The position numbers and the translations under genes are program-made. A stretch of DNA of 64,000 nucleotides from Jannaschia sp. S6380 (GTDB lineage Bacteria; Pseudomonadota; Alphaproteobacteria; Rhodobacterales; Rhodobacteraceae), in contig NZ_JALKAS010000001.1 of NCBI RefSeq assembly GCF_023015695.1, forward strand, positions 930,001 through 994,000, given 5' to 3'. Shown piece after piece: positions 24,837-32,905 of this stretch (within the stretch, counting starts at the first letter, position 1; every line of letters starts with the position of its first letter). A model generated the notes under the pieces. It made no database searches. It saw only the letters and a list, made by a program, of their open reading frames with translations, and was not told the origin of the DNA.

Positions 24837-25982
24837 TCAGACGACGGAGAACTTCAACAGCTTGATCGCGGCGAAGTCGGTCACGTCCCCACCCACGCGC
24901 TTGGTGGCGTAGAACAGGACATGCGGCTTGGCACTGAACGGGTCACGCAGGACGCGCAGATCGGGCCGCTCGGCCACGGTGTAGCCGGCCCCGAAATCGC
25001 CGAAGGCGACAGCGGTGGCATCCGCGCCGATATCGGGCATGTCCTCGGCGATCAGCACCGGATAACCCATCAGCTGCGCCGGCTGGCCCGCGGCCAGGCT
25101 GTCGGTCCACAGGAAGCGCCCATCGGCGTCCTTCATTTTGCGCACCGCACCCGCGGTCTTGGAGTTCATGACGAAGCTCGCGTTGGCGCGGTACTTCGCC
25201 CCCAGCGCATAGACCAGGTCCACCACGGCATCGGCCGGACGGCTCGCGTCGAAATCGCCCGAGGCGCCCGTCGCGACATAGCCCAGCAAGCCCCAGTTCC
25301 AGGACTGCTCCTCGACATGGCCATAGGTCAGGAAGCCCGTGGGTTTGTCGACGCCGTCGCCGTTGACGAAGGCCGCCGCCTCGGCGGTGGCGAAACGGTC
25401 GGCGATCCGACCGGCCAGCCAGCCCTCGATGTCGAACGCCGCGTCGTCCAGCAGGCGCTGCGACGCCTTGGGCATCGCCGACAGCTCGTGCAGCGGGATC
25501 GAGATGCGGTCGAACAGCGGGCTGTCGGTCTCGGCCGTGGCGCCGTTCTCGGTGGCCCAGCCGGCGCCGGTCTCGGTGCGGTCGACCAGCACGTCGAACG
25601 ACGTGGCCTCGACGTTGACGACCGACGCGATCGACCGGATCGACGCCGACGACGTCAGGACCGACTTCACCGTCTCCGCGGTCTGCGGATCGACCAGGTA
25701 TCCGCCCTCGGCCGACACGGCGGTGTTCATCGACTTGCCGTCCAGCGTCAGGGCACGCAGGCCGTCATCGTCGCCCGACCGCAGATAGGCGTCCATCGCC
25801 TTCTGATGCGGGGCCTCCACCATCTCGGCGGTGGAAAGCTGGGGACGTTGGCTTTGATAGGTCATGTTCAGGCGCTCTTCCTGTTGCTGCATCTTTTGGG
25901 TGATCTTCTGTTGGAAGCCTTTGAAATCGCTGACGAGCCCCGCCAGCGCTTCCGTGACTTCCCCGACGCCGTCATGGCTCAT
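24837..25982 (-). CDS. GTA gp5: major capsid protein (HK97 fold)
   Basis: 381 residues. An N-terminal coiled-coil region (LVSDFKGFQQKITQKMQQQ, residues about 13-45) serves as the scaffold removed by the prohead protease. The HK97-fold body then follows with VLTSSASIRSIASVVNVEA and SIPLHELSAMPKASQRLLDD. A good ribosome site (AAAGGAGAACCCG) precedes the ATG. It lies directly after the protease gene as in all HK97-type modules. RcGTA gp5 is slightly longer. Confidence 0.97.
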   Translation of the reverse strand: MSHDGVGEVTEALAGLVSDFKGFQQKITQKMQQQEERLNMTYQSQRPQLSTAEMVEAPHQKAMDAYLRSGDDDGLRALTLDGKSMNTAVSAEGGYLVDPQTAETVKSVLTSSASIRSIASVVNVEATSFDVLVDRTETGAGWATENGATAETDSPLFDRISIPLHELSAMPKASQRLLDDAAFDIEGWLAGRIADRFATAEAAAFVNGDGVDKPTGFLTYGHVEEQSWNWGLLGYVATGASGDFDASRPADAVVDLVYALGAKYRANASFVMNSKTAGAVRKMKDADGRFLWTDSLAAGQPAQLMGYPVLIAEDMPDIGADATAVAFGDFGAGYTVAERPDLRVLRDPFSAKPHVLFYATKRVGGDVTDFAAIKLLKFSVV

Positions 25983-26012
25983 CGGGTTCTCCTTTGGATG
26001 GTTGCGGCGGCG

Positions 26013-26540
26013 TCAGTCGCGCGCCAGTTCCAGACGCGCGGACCGGATCGCCCGCGCCAATTCGCGCGAGGGGTCCGCCTTGGCCCCGACCCGCGCACTG
26101 GGCAGCATCGGGAACGTCACCAGCGACACTTCCCAAAGCTCCAGTTCCTTCAGAAGCCTGCGCCCCTGGTTGTCCTTGACGGCCCGCCGGACCGTATAGC
26201 CGATCGACAGCCCGTCCAGCGCGCCCGCCTCGATCAGTTCCGCCGCCTCGCGCGCCTTCTCCACGCCCGGCAGCAAGCGGCCCTTCACGAACAGGCCGCG
26301 CGCGTCCTCGCGGACCTCTTCCCAAACCCCGATCACGCAGGCCGGGTCGTGCTGCCACAGCATCTTGACGCGCCGCCCCTCGGCGCTGATCCGCGCCAGG
26401 CTGTCGCAATAGGCGCCCGCTTCGACCACGTCGCGGCCGGTATCCTCGACCCCGAACAGCGACGCGTAACCCGCGATGCGGGCACCTTCCTCCAGCCGCA
26501 CGCCGGTCTCGGCGCGCGCGAACTTCCGTTCCACTTTCAT
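26013..26540 (-). CDS. GTA gp4: HK97-family prohead protease
   Basis: 175 residues of the U35/HK97 prohead protease family. The catalytic His lies in MLWQHDPACVIGVW and the Ser region in GALDGLSIGYTV, followed by ELELWEVSLVTFPMLPSA, a family signature. It trims the capsid scaffold during head maturation. GACGAGGAGAAAGTC lies upstream. It sits between gp3.5 and the capsid gene. Confidence 0.96.
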   Translation of the reverse strand: MKVERKFARAETGVRLEEGARIAGYASLFGVEDTGRDVVEAGAYCDSLARISAEGRRVKMLWQHDPACVIGVWEEVREDARGLFVKGRLLPGVEKAREAAELIEAGALDGLSIGYTVRRAVKDNQGRRLLKELELWEVSLVTFPMLPSARVGAKADPSRELARAIRSARLELARD

Positions 26541-26609
26541 GACTTTCTCCTCGTCCGGCCTGCCCCGCCAAGGGCAGCCGTGGCCCCGATTTGGTTCCCG
26601 TCGCCGCCC

Positions 26610-26912
26610 TCAGACGCCGACCGCATTCCCCTGCAACGCGACCGACACGAAGCCGCCGACGATCGCCGCCACGATCAGCCAGACCAGCCGCGAGATCAGC
26701 GCGTCGATGCGGTCCAGCCGGTTGTCGATCTGGTTGAACCGCGTCTCCAGCCGGATCTGCTTCTCGGCATCGACGGCGCGGTCCGTCTCCAACCGTGCGA
26801 TCACCGTCTCGACACAGGCCAGCCGCTCCTCGGTCAGGCGGAACGCCGTCTCGGTGTCCTGAAACGGCGCGTACAGGAACCGCGATCCGCCGGTCCGTTC
26901 CGCCGCGCTCAT
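26610..26912 (-). CDS. GTA gp3.5: small membrane-anchor-like protein
   Basis: 100 residues from an ATG overlapping the portal stop (ATGA). Residues 20-70 form a probable coiled coil (ETRFNQIDNRLDRIDALISR) and are followed by one hydrophobic helix (LVWLIVAAIVGGFVSVAL) near the C-terminus. The corresponding RcGTA gene between portal and protease has been linked to head formation, but its exact role is unclear. A single-pass membrane topology is inferred from the sequence. Confidence 0.85.
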   Translation of the reverse strand: MSAAERTGGSRFLYAPFQDTETAFRLTEERLACVETVIARLETDRAVDAEKQIRLETRFNQIDNRLDRIDALISRLVWLIVAAIVGGFVSVALQGNAVGV

Positions 26913-28054
26913 GCGTCCGCGGGCGGCAGGCCCAGCATCCGCCGCTTCTCGTCCGCCGTCAGGAAGTCGGCGCCCGCGATCCGGGTCCATTCGGCATCCC
27001 GCTCCGCCTGCAACGCAGGCACCCGGTCGCGATCCGGCGCCAGCGCCATCGCCTCGCCCGAATGCTGGCCCAGCCAATGCGCCAGCGCCTCGCAGACCTT
27101 CGTCACCAGCGGCAGCACCGTCAGCCGATAGAACGCCCGGTTCGCCTCGACATAATTGGCATAGGTCGCGTCCCCCGGGATCCCCAGCAGCATCGGCGGC
27201 ACCCCGAAGGCCATCGCGATCTCGCGCGCGGCGGCCTCCTTGGTCTGGCGAAACTCCATGTCCGACGGGCTGAACCCCATCGGCTTCCAGTCCAGGCCCC
27301 CGTCCAGCAGCATCGGCCGCCCCGCATTGCGCGCGCCCTGGTGATGCGCCTCCAACTCCATCGACAGCCGATCGAACTGATCGGGCGACATCTCCTCGCC
27401 GCCGTTGACGATCGCGCCCGATGGTCGCGCGGCGTTGTCCAGCAACCCCTTCGACCAGCGCGAGGCGGCGTTGTGCACGTCGATCGCCGCGGCCGCCGCC
27501 TGCATCGGCGACAACCCGTAATGGTCGTCCTGCGGATGGAACGCCCGCACGTGCAGCACGGGCGACACCTCGCCCACTTGGAACCGATGCTTGCGCCCCG
27601 ACACGGTGTAGTCATACGCCACCGGCCAGCCATCGGTCCCAGGCACCACCGACATCCGGTCCGCGCGCAGCACGTGCAACTCGCGCGGCAGACCGCCCGG
27701 CCCCACCGCCTCGACGAAGGCGTTTCCCGACAGCAGGAACTGTCCGAACAGCGCCTCGAGGAACTCGCCGCGCCCCTGCGCCCCGTTGGGCCGCGACAAC
27801 AGCGCCAGCAGCGGATGCACGTCCACCCGCCCCGCCGCGTCCGATGCCGCGACCGGAACCGCCGTCGCCGCCTCCGCGATCAGCTTCACCGCACGGAACC
27901 CGACCGGGTTCCCCGCGAACCCGACGCGCGTCAGCGTGCCTGCATCGCGCGGCGACCAGACCGCGCGCCCGGCCAATCCCATCGCCGCGACCCGACCCGT
28001 GGCCGAGGCCTTGGCCTCCGCCGGCCCGGCGTCCTTCCGCCCAAATCCGAACAT
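26909..28054 (-). CDS. GTA gp3: portal protein
   Basis: 381 residues counted from MFGFGRKD, chosen because AAGGACGG lies just upstream; an in-frame ATG six codons earlier is possible. Phage_portal (HK97-type) features include RVGFAGNPVGFRAVKLIAEA, YGLSPMQAAAAAIDVHN and the C-terminal AFGVPPMLLGIPGDATYANY motif. The dodecameric portal is the DNA entry channel and terminase dock. It begins 22 bases after the tail of a strong intrinsic terminator, so its expression relative to the terminase may be reduced or separately controlled. Confidence 0.97.
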   Translation of the reverse strand: MFGFGRKDAGPAEAKASATGRVAAMGLAGRAVWSPRDAGTLTRVGFAGNPVGFRAVKLIAEAATAVPVAASDAAGRVDVHPLLALLSRPNGAQGRGEFLEALFGQFLLSGNAFVEAVGPGGLPRELHVLRADRMSVVPGTDGWPVAYDYTVSGRKHRFQVGEVSPVLHVRAFHPQDDHYGLSPMQAAAAAIDVHNAASRWSKGLLDNAARPSGAIVNGGEEMSPDQFDRLSMELEAHHQGARNAGRPMLLDGGLDWKPMGFSPSDMEFRQTKEAAAREIAMAFGVPPMLLGIPGDATYANYVEANRAFYRLTVLPLVTKVCEALAHWLGQHSGEAMALAPDRDRVPALQAERDAEWTRIAGADFLTADEKRRMLGLPPADA

Positions 28055-28075
28055 TGCCCGTCCTTCCGTCATCCC

Positions 28076-28100
28076 AAAAAGAAAGGGCCCCGAAGGGCCC
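28076..28100 (-). terminator. Intrinsic terminator between GTA terminase and portal genes
   Basis: On the minus strand, nine bases after the terminase stop: GGGCCC, TTCG tetraloop, GGGCCC (28100-28085), directly followed by TTTCTTTTT (28084-28076). The UUCG loop closed by C-G pairs makes it very stable, and flanking Gs can extend the stem. Confidence 0.8.
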
Positions 28101-28108
28101 CCGTCATC

Positions 28109-29410
28109 TCAAAGCTGCCGAATGCTCGGCCCCGTCCGCTGCCCGTCCGGGTCCAGCATCGCCGCCCAAAGTGCCCAGACCAGCGCGTCTACCCGGTCCG
28201 GACTGCCCGAACCCCGGTATCCGCCGACCGTCATCCGGCACATCTGATCCTCCAGCGGCCCCAGCCCCCGCAGGTGCCGCACCCGGCCCTGCTCATAGAG
28301 CGCCGCCACCGGCTCCGCCCGCGCGCCCTTGGCCCGCCGCGCCGTCACCTTGCGATAGCTGACCAGCGGGGCCACCTGACGCAGCACCGCCTCGATCATG
28401 TCGCCGCCCTGGTTGCCCTCGGCCACCACGCGGTCCGCGCCCCAGCGGTCATAGGCCGCCGCCACCGCCATCGCCCATTCGCTGGGCGACGCCGCCGATA
28501 CCGTCGCATCCTCCAGGACATAGGCCCGCCAATCCTTCGGCGGCCCCTGCGTCACCGCACCCACCACCACGATCCCGGTCTCGTCCGACGCGCCCGACGA
28601 CGTCACCGCCGGGTCCACGCCCAAGATCACCCGGTCGAACGCCGGCACGTCCTCCACCCGCAGCGCGTCCAGCAGGCCGCTCGTCCAGAACGCCCCCTCG
28701 ATATCCTCCAGCAACAGCCCTTCCAGCTCCTGCCGGCCCATCCGTGTGCCGCCATATCGCGCCATCACCTCGGCCAGGAACCCGCGCGCCAGGTTGGCGC
28801 GGTTGGCCTCGGTCGCGGCATGCGTGCTGACGGTGCCGGGCCGCCCCAGCATGTCCTTCAGCACGGGCACGTTCTTCGGCGTCGTCGTCACCACCGCCCG
28901 CGGGTTGTCCCCCAGCCGCAGACAGAACTGCAGCATGTCCCACGCCTCCTCGGCGCGCTTCCACTTGGCCAGCTCGTCGACCCAGGCCGCATCGAACTGC
29001 GGCCCCCGAAGCGCCTCGAAATCATGCGCCGAGAAAGCCTGCGCCTCCGCCCCGTTGGGCCAGATCAGCTTGCGATGCGTCGCCTTCCAGACCGGCCGCC
29101 GGTCGGGGGGCGAACATCTCAGGATGCCCGACTCCCCCTCGATCATCACGTCGCGGACCTGATCATACGTCTCGCCCACCAGCGCCACGCGCCGCGCGCG
29201 TCCTGCCTGCATGGCCCGCGCGCCCTCGACCTGCGCGCGCACCCATTCGGCCCCGGCGCGGGTCTTCCCCGCGCCGCGCCCTCCCAGAATCACCCAGGTC
29301 CGCCAATCCCCTTCGGGCGGCAACTGATGATCCAGGGCCCAGAAATCGAACAGATACGGCAGCGCCGCCGCCTCGTTGTCACTCAGTTCCCTCAGGAACG
29401 TCTCCCGCAC
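28109..29410 (-). CDS. terL: GTA gp2: terminase large subunit
   Basis: 433 residues if translation starts at GTG 29410 (RETFLRELSDNEAAAL), which overlaps gp1 by 32 bases; longer upstream starts would overlap gp1 more and are less likely. The ATPase domain has Walker A GGRGAGKTRAG near residue 43 and Walker B AAWVDELAKW near 130. The nuclease domain has RVILGVDPAVTSSG near 250. It is the packaging motor that fills GTA heads with host DNA. A strong terminator follows immediately. Confidence 0.95.
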   Translation of the reverse strand: MRETFLRELSDNEAAALPYLFDFWALDHQLPPEGDWRTWVILGGRGAGKTRAGAEWVRAQVEGARAMQAGRARRVALVGETYDQVRDVMIEGESGILRCSPPDRRPVWKATHRKLIWPNGAEAQAFSAHDFEALRGPQFDAAWVDELAKWKRAEEAWDMLQFCLRLGDNPRAVVTTTPKNVPVLKDMLGRPGTVSTHAATEANRANLARGFLAEVMARYGGTRMGRQELEGLLLEDIEGAFWTSGLLDALRVEDVPAFDRVILGVDPAVTSSGASDETGIVVVGAVTQGPPKDWRAYVLEDATVSAASPSEWAMAVAAAYDRWGADRVVAEGNQGGDMIEAVLRQVAPLVSYRKVTARRAKGARAEPVAALYEQGRVRHLRGLGPLEDQMCRMTVGGYRGSGSPDRVDALVWALWAAMLDPDGQRTGPSIRQL

Positions 29411-29741
29411 CGCTCGCGGCGCGGATGCGATCGAGACGGCGCCCGATCTCAGCCCGCGCGGCGCAGAGGTCGATCCCCGCGCCCCCCCGTTCGATCCGTA
29501 GGGCATCCTTCACCTTTCCTTCCTCGGTCAGCACATTGCCGACCGCGCGGCCCAGATCCCGCTGGATCGCCTCCAGACCGGCCGCCTTGATTTCCTCGGG
29601 TGGCATGGCGTTGATCTGGCTGACCTTGCGTTCCACGGACACGCGAAGCGCCTCCATTCCGGCAAGGGCGGCCAGCACCCGCCCATATATCTTCGCGCCC
29701 ATCGTTCCGACGACCGCGTCCCTCGTTCCCTCTTGTTCCAT
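29379..29741 (-). CDS. GTA gp1: small terminase-like protein
   Basis: 120 residues from ATG 29741 (MEQEGTRDAVVG), preceded by CGGAG with eight bases spacing; a longer open frame upstream is not used. The central part is helical (MEALRVSVERKVSQINAMPP, VGNVLTEEGKVKDALR). It occupies the first position of the RcGTA operon, where gp1 has been shown to act as a small terminase with weak, non-specific DNA binding. The sequence is poorly conserved across the family, so assignment leans on synteny. Confidence 0.85.
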   Translation of the reverse strand: MEQEGTRDAVVGTMGAKIYGRVLAALAGMEALRVSVERKVSQINAMPPEEIKAAGLEAIQRDLGRAVGNVLTEEGKVKDALRIERGGAGIDLCAARAEIGRRLDRIRAASGAGDVPEGTE

Positions 29742-29795
29742 TCGGACAAGCTCCGTGCAGTTGGCATCATGGTCCGCACGACATCCGAAACGAGA

Positions 29796-29826
29796 GAGGC
29801 GGCCGGGGTTTCCCCCGCGCCGCCTC
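29796..29826 (-). other. Strong hairpin with GAAA tetraloop in the GTA leader
   Basis: Outer arms GAGGCGGC/GCCGCCTC and inner arms CGGGG/CCCCG pair with a single bulged base, closing a GAAA (GNRA) loop on the minus strand. The sequence after it, TCTCGTTTCG, is only partly T-rich. It could terminate the mltG transcript or act as an attenuator in the gp1 leader, 55 bases before the gp1 ATG. Confidence 0.6.
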
Positions 29827-29850
29827 GCCCATTTCTTCCAGCTTGCCCTA

Positions 29851-29879
29851 AAGATGTTTTCGAGCGTTCGGTGGGTCAA
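29851..29879 (-). promoter_or_regulatory. Putative GTA operon promoter
   Basis: On the minus strand TTGACC (29879-29874), a 17-base spacer and CATCTT (29856-29851). The -10 is poor, as expected for an activator-dependent promoter. Transcription would start near 29844, about 100 bases before gp1. Confidence 0.3.
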
Positions 29880-29883
29880 CAGG

Positions 29884-29908
29884 GTTTTTCACGCCCAACG
29901 CGAAAAAC
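29884..29908. promoter_or_regulatory. 25-bp inverted repeat upstream of the GTA promoter
   Basis: Arms GTTTTTCACG (29884-29893) and CGCGAAAAAC (29899-29908) match at 9 of 10 positions around a CCCAA spacer. It lies between the mltG stop and the putative -35. No T-run follows, so it is unlikely to be an intrinsic terminator. Confidence 0.5.
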
Positions 29909-29930
29909 ATGCAACCCACTGATACCGCGA

Positions 29931-31091
29931 TTAATTCCCCGAGGTCGCCCCCCGCGCAGCCTCGATCGCGCGCCATTCGGCGACGTTCTCGTTATGCTCG
30001 GCCAGCGTCTCGGCGAAGGCATGCCCGCCGGTGCCGTCGGCCACGAAGAACAGGTAATCCGTCTCCTCGGGGTCCAGCGCCGCGCGGATGGCCTCGGCGC
30101 CCGGGTTGGCGATCGGCGTCGGTGGCAAACCGTCGATGCGATACGTGTTGTAGGGCGTCTCCCGCTCCAGCTCGCTCGCCCGGATGCCCCGGCCCAGCAC
30201 ACCCTGCCCGCCGGTGATGCCATAGATGACCGTCGGGTCCGTCTGCAGCCGCATGCCCTGCTCCAGGCGGTTGGTGAACACCGCCGCCACGCGCCGCCGT
30301 TCCTCGGGCACGCCGGTCTCTTTCTCGACGATCGACGCCAGGATCAGCGCCTCCTCGGGCGTCGTGATCGGCAGGCCCGGCGCGCGCTCGGCCCAGGCAT
30401 CCGCCAGGATCCGCTCCTGCGCGACCCGCATCCGCTGGATCAGGTCGCCCATATCCGACCCGCGCGCCACCTCATAGGTGTCCGGCGCCAGCGACCCCTC
30501 GGGCGGCACCGGCACCTCGCCGGTCAGGAACTCAGCGCCCTTCAGGCCCTCGACCACGTCCCAGGACGTCAGGCCCGGCGCGACCGACACCCGCCAGGTG
30601 ATCGGCACGTCCCGCTCCAGCAGCGCCTCGAAATCCTCGGGCACCGGCTCGTCCGGCGCGAAGGTCGCAATCTCGTTCGCTTCCGCCTGCCCCGGCACGC
30701 GTTCGCGCACCCGGATCTCGGGGCCCTGCGCGCGCAGCAGATAGGTCACCGAATACGGGAACACCGAAGGCCCACCCGCCGTCACGATCTCCAGCACCTC
30801 GGGCATCGAGGCCCCGGCCGGGATCTCGTAGGTCCCGAACTTCAGGTCGCCGGCCCGCTCGGCATAGCTGCTGCCGATGCGGAACAGGCTGCCCGACGAC
30901 ACGATCCCCGACTCTTCCAGACGTTCGCTCACACCGCGCAGCGACGCGCCCCGCGGCACCTCGAAAAAGGTCGCCTCGGCCAGCGGGCCCGGTTCGGCCC
31001 AGCGGCTCTTCCCGATCTGCACGATGGCGGCCAGACAGGCCACAAGGACCACGGCCATCGTCAGCGCGTTCGCGGCAATATGCTTCCACAT
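29931..31091 (-). CDS. mltG: Endolytic murein transglycosylase MltG
   Basis: 386 residues from ATG 31091 (MWKHIAANALTMAVVLVACL); the frame is open upstream inside fabF but unused. One N-terminal membrane anchor is followed by a LysM-like/YceG periplasmic body. The catalytic ILASIVEKETGVPEERR segment carries the essential Glu, and IYGITGGQG and YNTYRIDGLPPTPIANPG are invariant motifs. It cleaves nascent glycan strands and sets their length. It lies 20 bases after fabF and is probably co-transcribed with it. Confidence 0.96.
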   Translation of the reverse strand: MWKHIAANALTMAVVLVACLAAIVQIGKSRWAEPGPLAEATFFEVPRGASLRGVSERLEESGIVSSGSLFRIGSSYAERAGDLKFGTYEIPAGASMPEVLEIVTAGGPSVFPYSVTYLLRAQGPEIRVRERVPGQAEANEIATFAPDEPVPEDFEALLERDVPITWRVSVAPGLTSWDVVEGLKGAEFLTGEVPVPPEGSLAPDTYEVARGSDMGDLIQRMRVAQERILADAWAERAPGLPITTPEEALILASIVEKETGVPEERRRVAAVFTNRLEQGMRLQTDPTVIYGITGGQGVLGRGIRASELERETPYNTYRIDGLPPTPIANPGAEAIRAALDPEETDYLFFVADGTGGHAFAETLAEHNENVAEWRAIEAARGATSGN

Positions 31092-31111
31092 CAGATGTTT
31101 GCGCCCCGAAG

Positions 31112-32374
31112 TTAAACCGCTCGGCCCATGACGAGCGATGCGTTCGTACCGCCGAACCCGAAGGAGTTCGACAGCACCGTCGCGATCTCCCGCTTCTCGG
31201 CGACCTTCGGCGCAAGCGACAGTTTCGACGGGGCCGCCGGCGTCTCCAGGTTCAGGGTCGGCGGCGCCACCTGGTCGCGCAGCGCCAGGACGCAGAAGAT
31301 CGCCTCGACCGCGCCCGCCGCGCCCAGCAGGTGCCCGATGGCCGATTTCGTCGACGACATCGTGGCCTTCGACGCATGGTCCCCCATCATCCGCTCCACC
31401 GCGCCCAGCTCGATCGTGTCGGCCATGGTGCTGGTGCCATGCGCGTTGATGTAGTCGACTTGCCCCGGCTCCAGCCCCGCGTTCTTCAGCGCGGCACGCA
31501 TCGACCGCTCGCCGCCCTCGCCGTCCTCGGACGGGGCGGTGATGTGATAGGCGTCGCCCGACAGGCCATAGCCCAGCACCTCGGCATAGATCTTCGCGCC
31601 CCGCGCCTTCGCGTGCTCGTACTCCTCCAGCACGACGACGCCCGCGCCCTCGCCCATGACAAAGCCGTCGCGATCCTCGGAATAGGGGCGCGACGCCTTC
31701 GTCGGGTCGTTGCCCCATTTCGTTGACAAAGCCTTGCATGCGTTAAAGCCGGCTATACCGATTTCCGAGATCGGGCTCTCGGCGCCGCCCGCGACCATCA
31801 CGTCGGCATCGCCCAGCGCGATCAAGCGGGATGCGTCCCCGATGGCATGCGCGCCGGTGGAACAGGCCGTGACCACCGCATGGTTCGGCCCCTTGAAGCC
31901 GTAGCGAATGCTTACCTGTCCGCTAACGAGGTTAATCAAAGCCGAAGGGATGAAGAACGGCGACACCCGACGCGGGCCCCGCTCCTTCAACAGGACGGCC
32001 GTGTCCGCGATCGTCGACAGCCCGCCGATCCCCGAGCCGATCATCACGCCGGTGCGCAGCTTGCCCTCCTCGCCTGGCTGCCAGCCCGAATCCTCGACCG
32101 CCTGCACCGCCGCGGCCATGCCATACAGGATGAAATCGTCGACCTTGCGCTGCTCCTTCGGCTCCATCCAGTCGTCGGGATTGAACGTGCCGTCCGCGCC
32201 GTCCCCACGCGGGATCTCGCAGGCATAGGTCGTCGCCAGGTGCGACGCGTCGAACCGGGTGATCGGCCCCGCACCCGACTCCCCGTCGATCAGACGGCGC
32301 CACGTCTCCTCGACGCCGCTGGCCAGCGGCGTCACCATTCCCAGTCCCGTCACGACGACACGGCGCATCTGCAT
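31112..32374 (-). CDS. fabF: Beta-ketoacyl-ACP synthase II
   Basis: 420 residues from MQMRRVVVTGLGMVTP with GGGAGAAGG upstream. Elongating condensing enzyme of type II fatty acid synthesis, using malonyl-ACP. The Cys-His-His triad is visible: Cys in VVTACSTGAHAIG, His in NAHGTSTMADT and His in AIGHLLGAAGAVE. The C-terminal NSFGFGGTNASLV is normal. In most alphaproteobacteria it follows acpP; here acpP is 9 kb away on the other strand. Confidence 0.97.
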   Translation of the reverse strand: MQMRRVVVTGLGMVTPLASGVEETWRRLIDGESGAGPITRFDASHLATTYACEIPRGDGADGTFNPDDWMEPKEQRKVDDFILYGMAAAVQAVEDSGWQPGEEGKLRTGVMIGSGIGGLSTIADTAVLLKERGPRRVSPFFIPSALINLVSGQVSIRYGFKGPNHAVVTACSTGAHAIGDASRLIALGDADVMVAGGAESPISEIGIAGFNACKALSTKWGNDPTKASRPYSEDRDGFVMGEGAGVVVLEEYEHAKARGAKIYAEVLGYGLSGDAYHITAPSEDGEGGERSMRAALKNAGLEPGQVDYINAHGTSTMADTIELGAVERMMGDHASKATMSSTKSAIGHLLGAAGAVEAIFCVLALRDQVAPPTLNLETPAAPSKLSLAPKVAEKREIATVLSNSFGFGGTNASLVMGRAV

Positions 32375-32488
32375 GGCCTTCTCCCCTTGCGTTCGTCCGG
32401 CCAATTACGCCGTCCGCGGACCAAGACGCAAGCCACGGGCCGTGCTAGTCTCGCCCCCACCCGCAATCCCGCCAACAGGGGGCATTCC

Positions 32489-32899
32489 ATGATCCGCGTT
32501 TTCGCCTGCCTCGCTCTCGCGCTCGTCCCGCTCCTGCCGACGGCGGCACGGGCCGAAACCATCGTCAGCTACATGGCGACGATCGACGCCGCCGACCGGC
32601 GCAACTCGCGCGGTGCGCCGCTCGCCGATCCGGGCGCGATCCTCCAGCAGGACCGCGCGAACTATCACCGCTTCGGCATCCGCCAGTTCGGCGACCAGGA
32701 CGACCCGTTCTTCGCCAACCGCGACCTGCGCGCGCAGATCCCCGGCCTCTATGCCCGCGGCCCTCGCGACAGCTGGTCCGACGGCGTCCTGACGGGGCCC
32801 TATGCCATAGACATCATCGTCTCGATCTGCGGTGCGCGCAGCCAGCCGACCCACCTCGTCGTGAACCCGGCCGATGCCGATGCCCACCCGGGCTGCTAG
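32489..32899 (+). CDS. Small secreted protein of unknown function
   Basis: 136 residues with a signal peptide (MIRVFACLALALVPLLPTAA, cleavage near ARAET). The mature part has no recognised domain; it is polar, with DPGAILQQDRANYHRFGIRQ and a single Cys pair near the C-terminus (SICGARS and HPGC) that could form a disulfide in the periplasm. AGGGGGC precedes the ATG and a CTAG-type -10 (TAGTCT, 32446-32451) lies 38 bases upstream. It is divergent from fabF and convergent with the next gene. Confidence 0.75.
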   Translation: MIRVFACLALALVPLLPTAARAETIVSYMATIDAADRRNSRGAPLADPGAILQQDRANYHRFGIRQFGDQDDPFFANRDLRAQIPGLYARGPRDSWSDGVLTGPYAIDIIVSICGARSQPTHLVVNPADADAHPGC

Positions 32900-32905
32900 C
32901 CGGTC

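Noticed and set aside
24696..29590. Long plus-strand frames (811 and 931 codons) opposite the capsid, portal and terminase genes
   Set aside because: Same mirror-frame effect; extreme Arg/Pro/His content and no plausible ribosome site.
15959..29741. Active prophage
   Set aside because: Only head, tail and packaging genes in RcGTA order; no integrase, repressor, replication genes or attachment repeats were seen.
29742..29930. Longer N-terminus for gp1 (start at 29879)
   Set aside because: It would cover the leader hairpin with Arg-rich sequence; the ATG at 29741 has a ribosome site and a GTA-like N-terminus.
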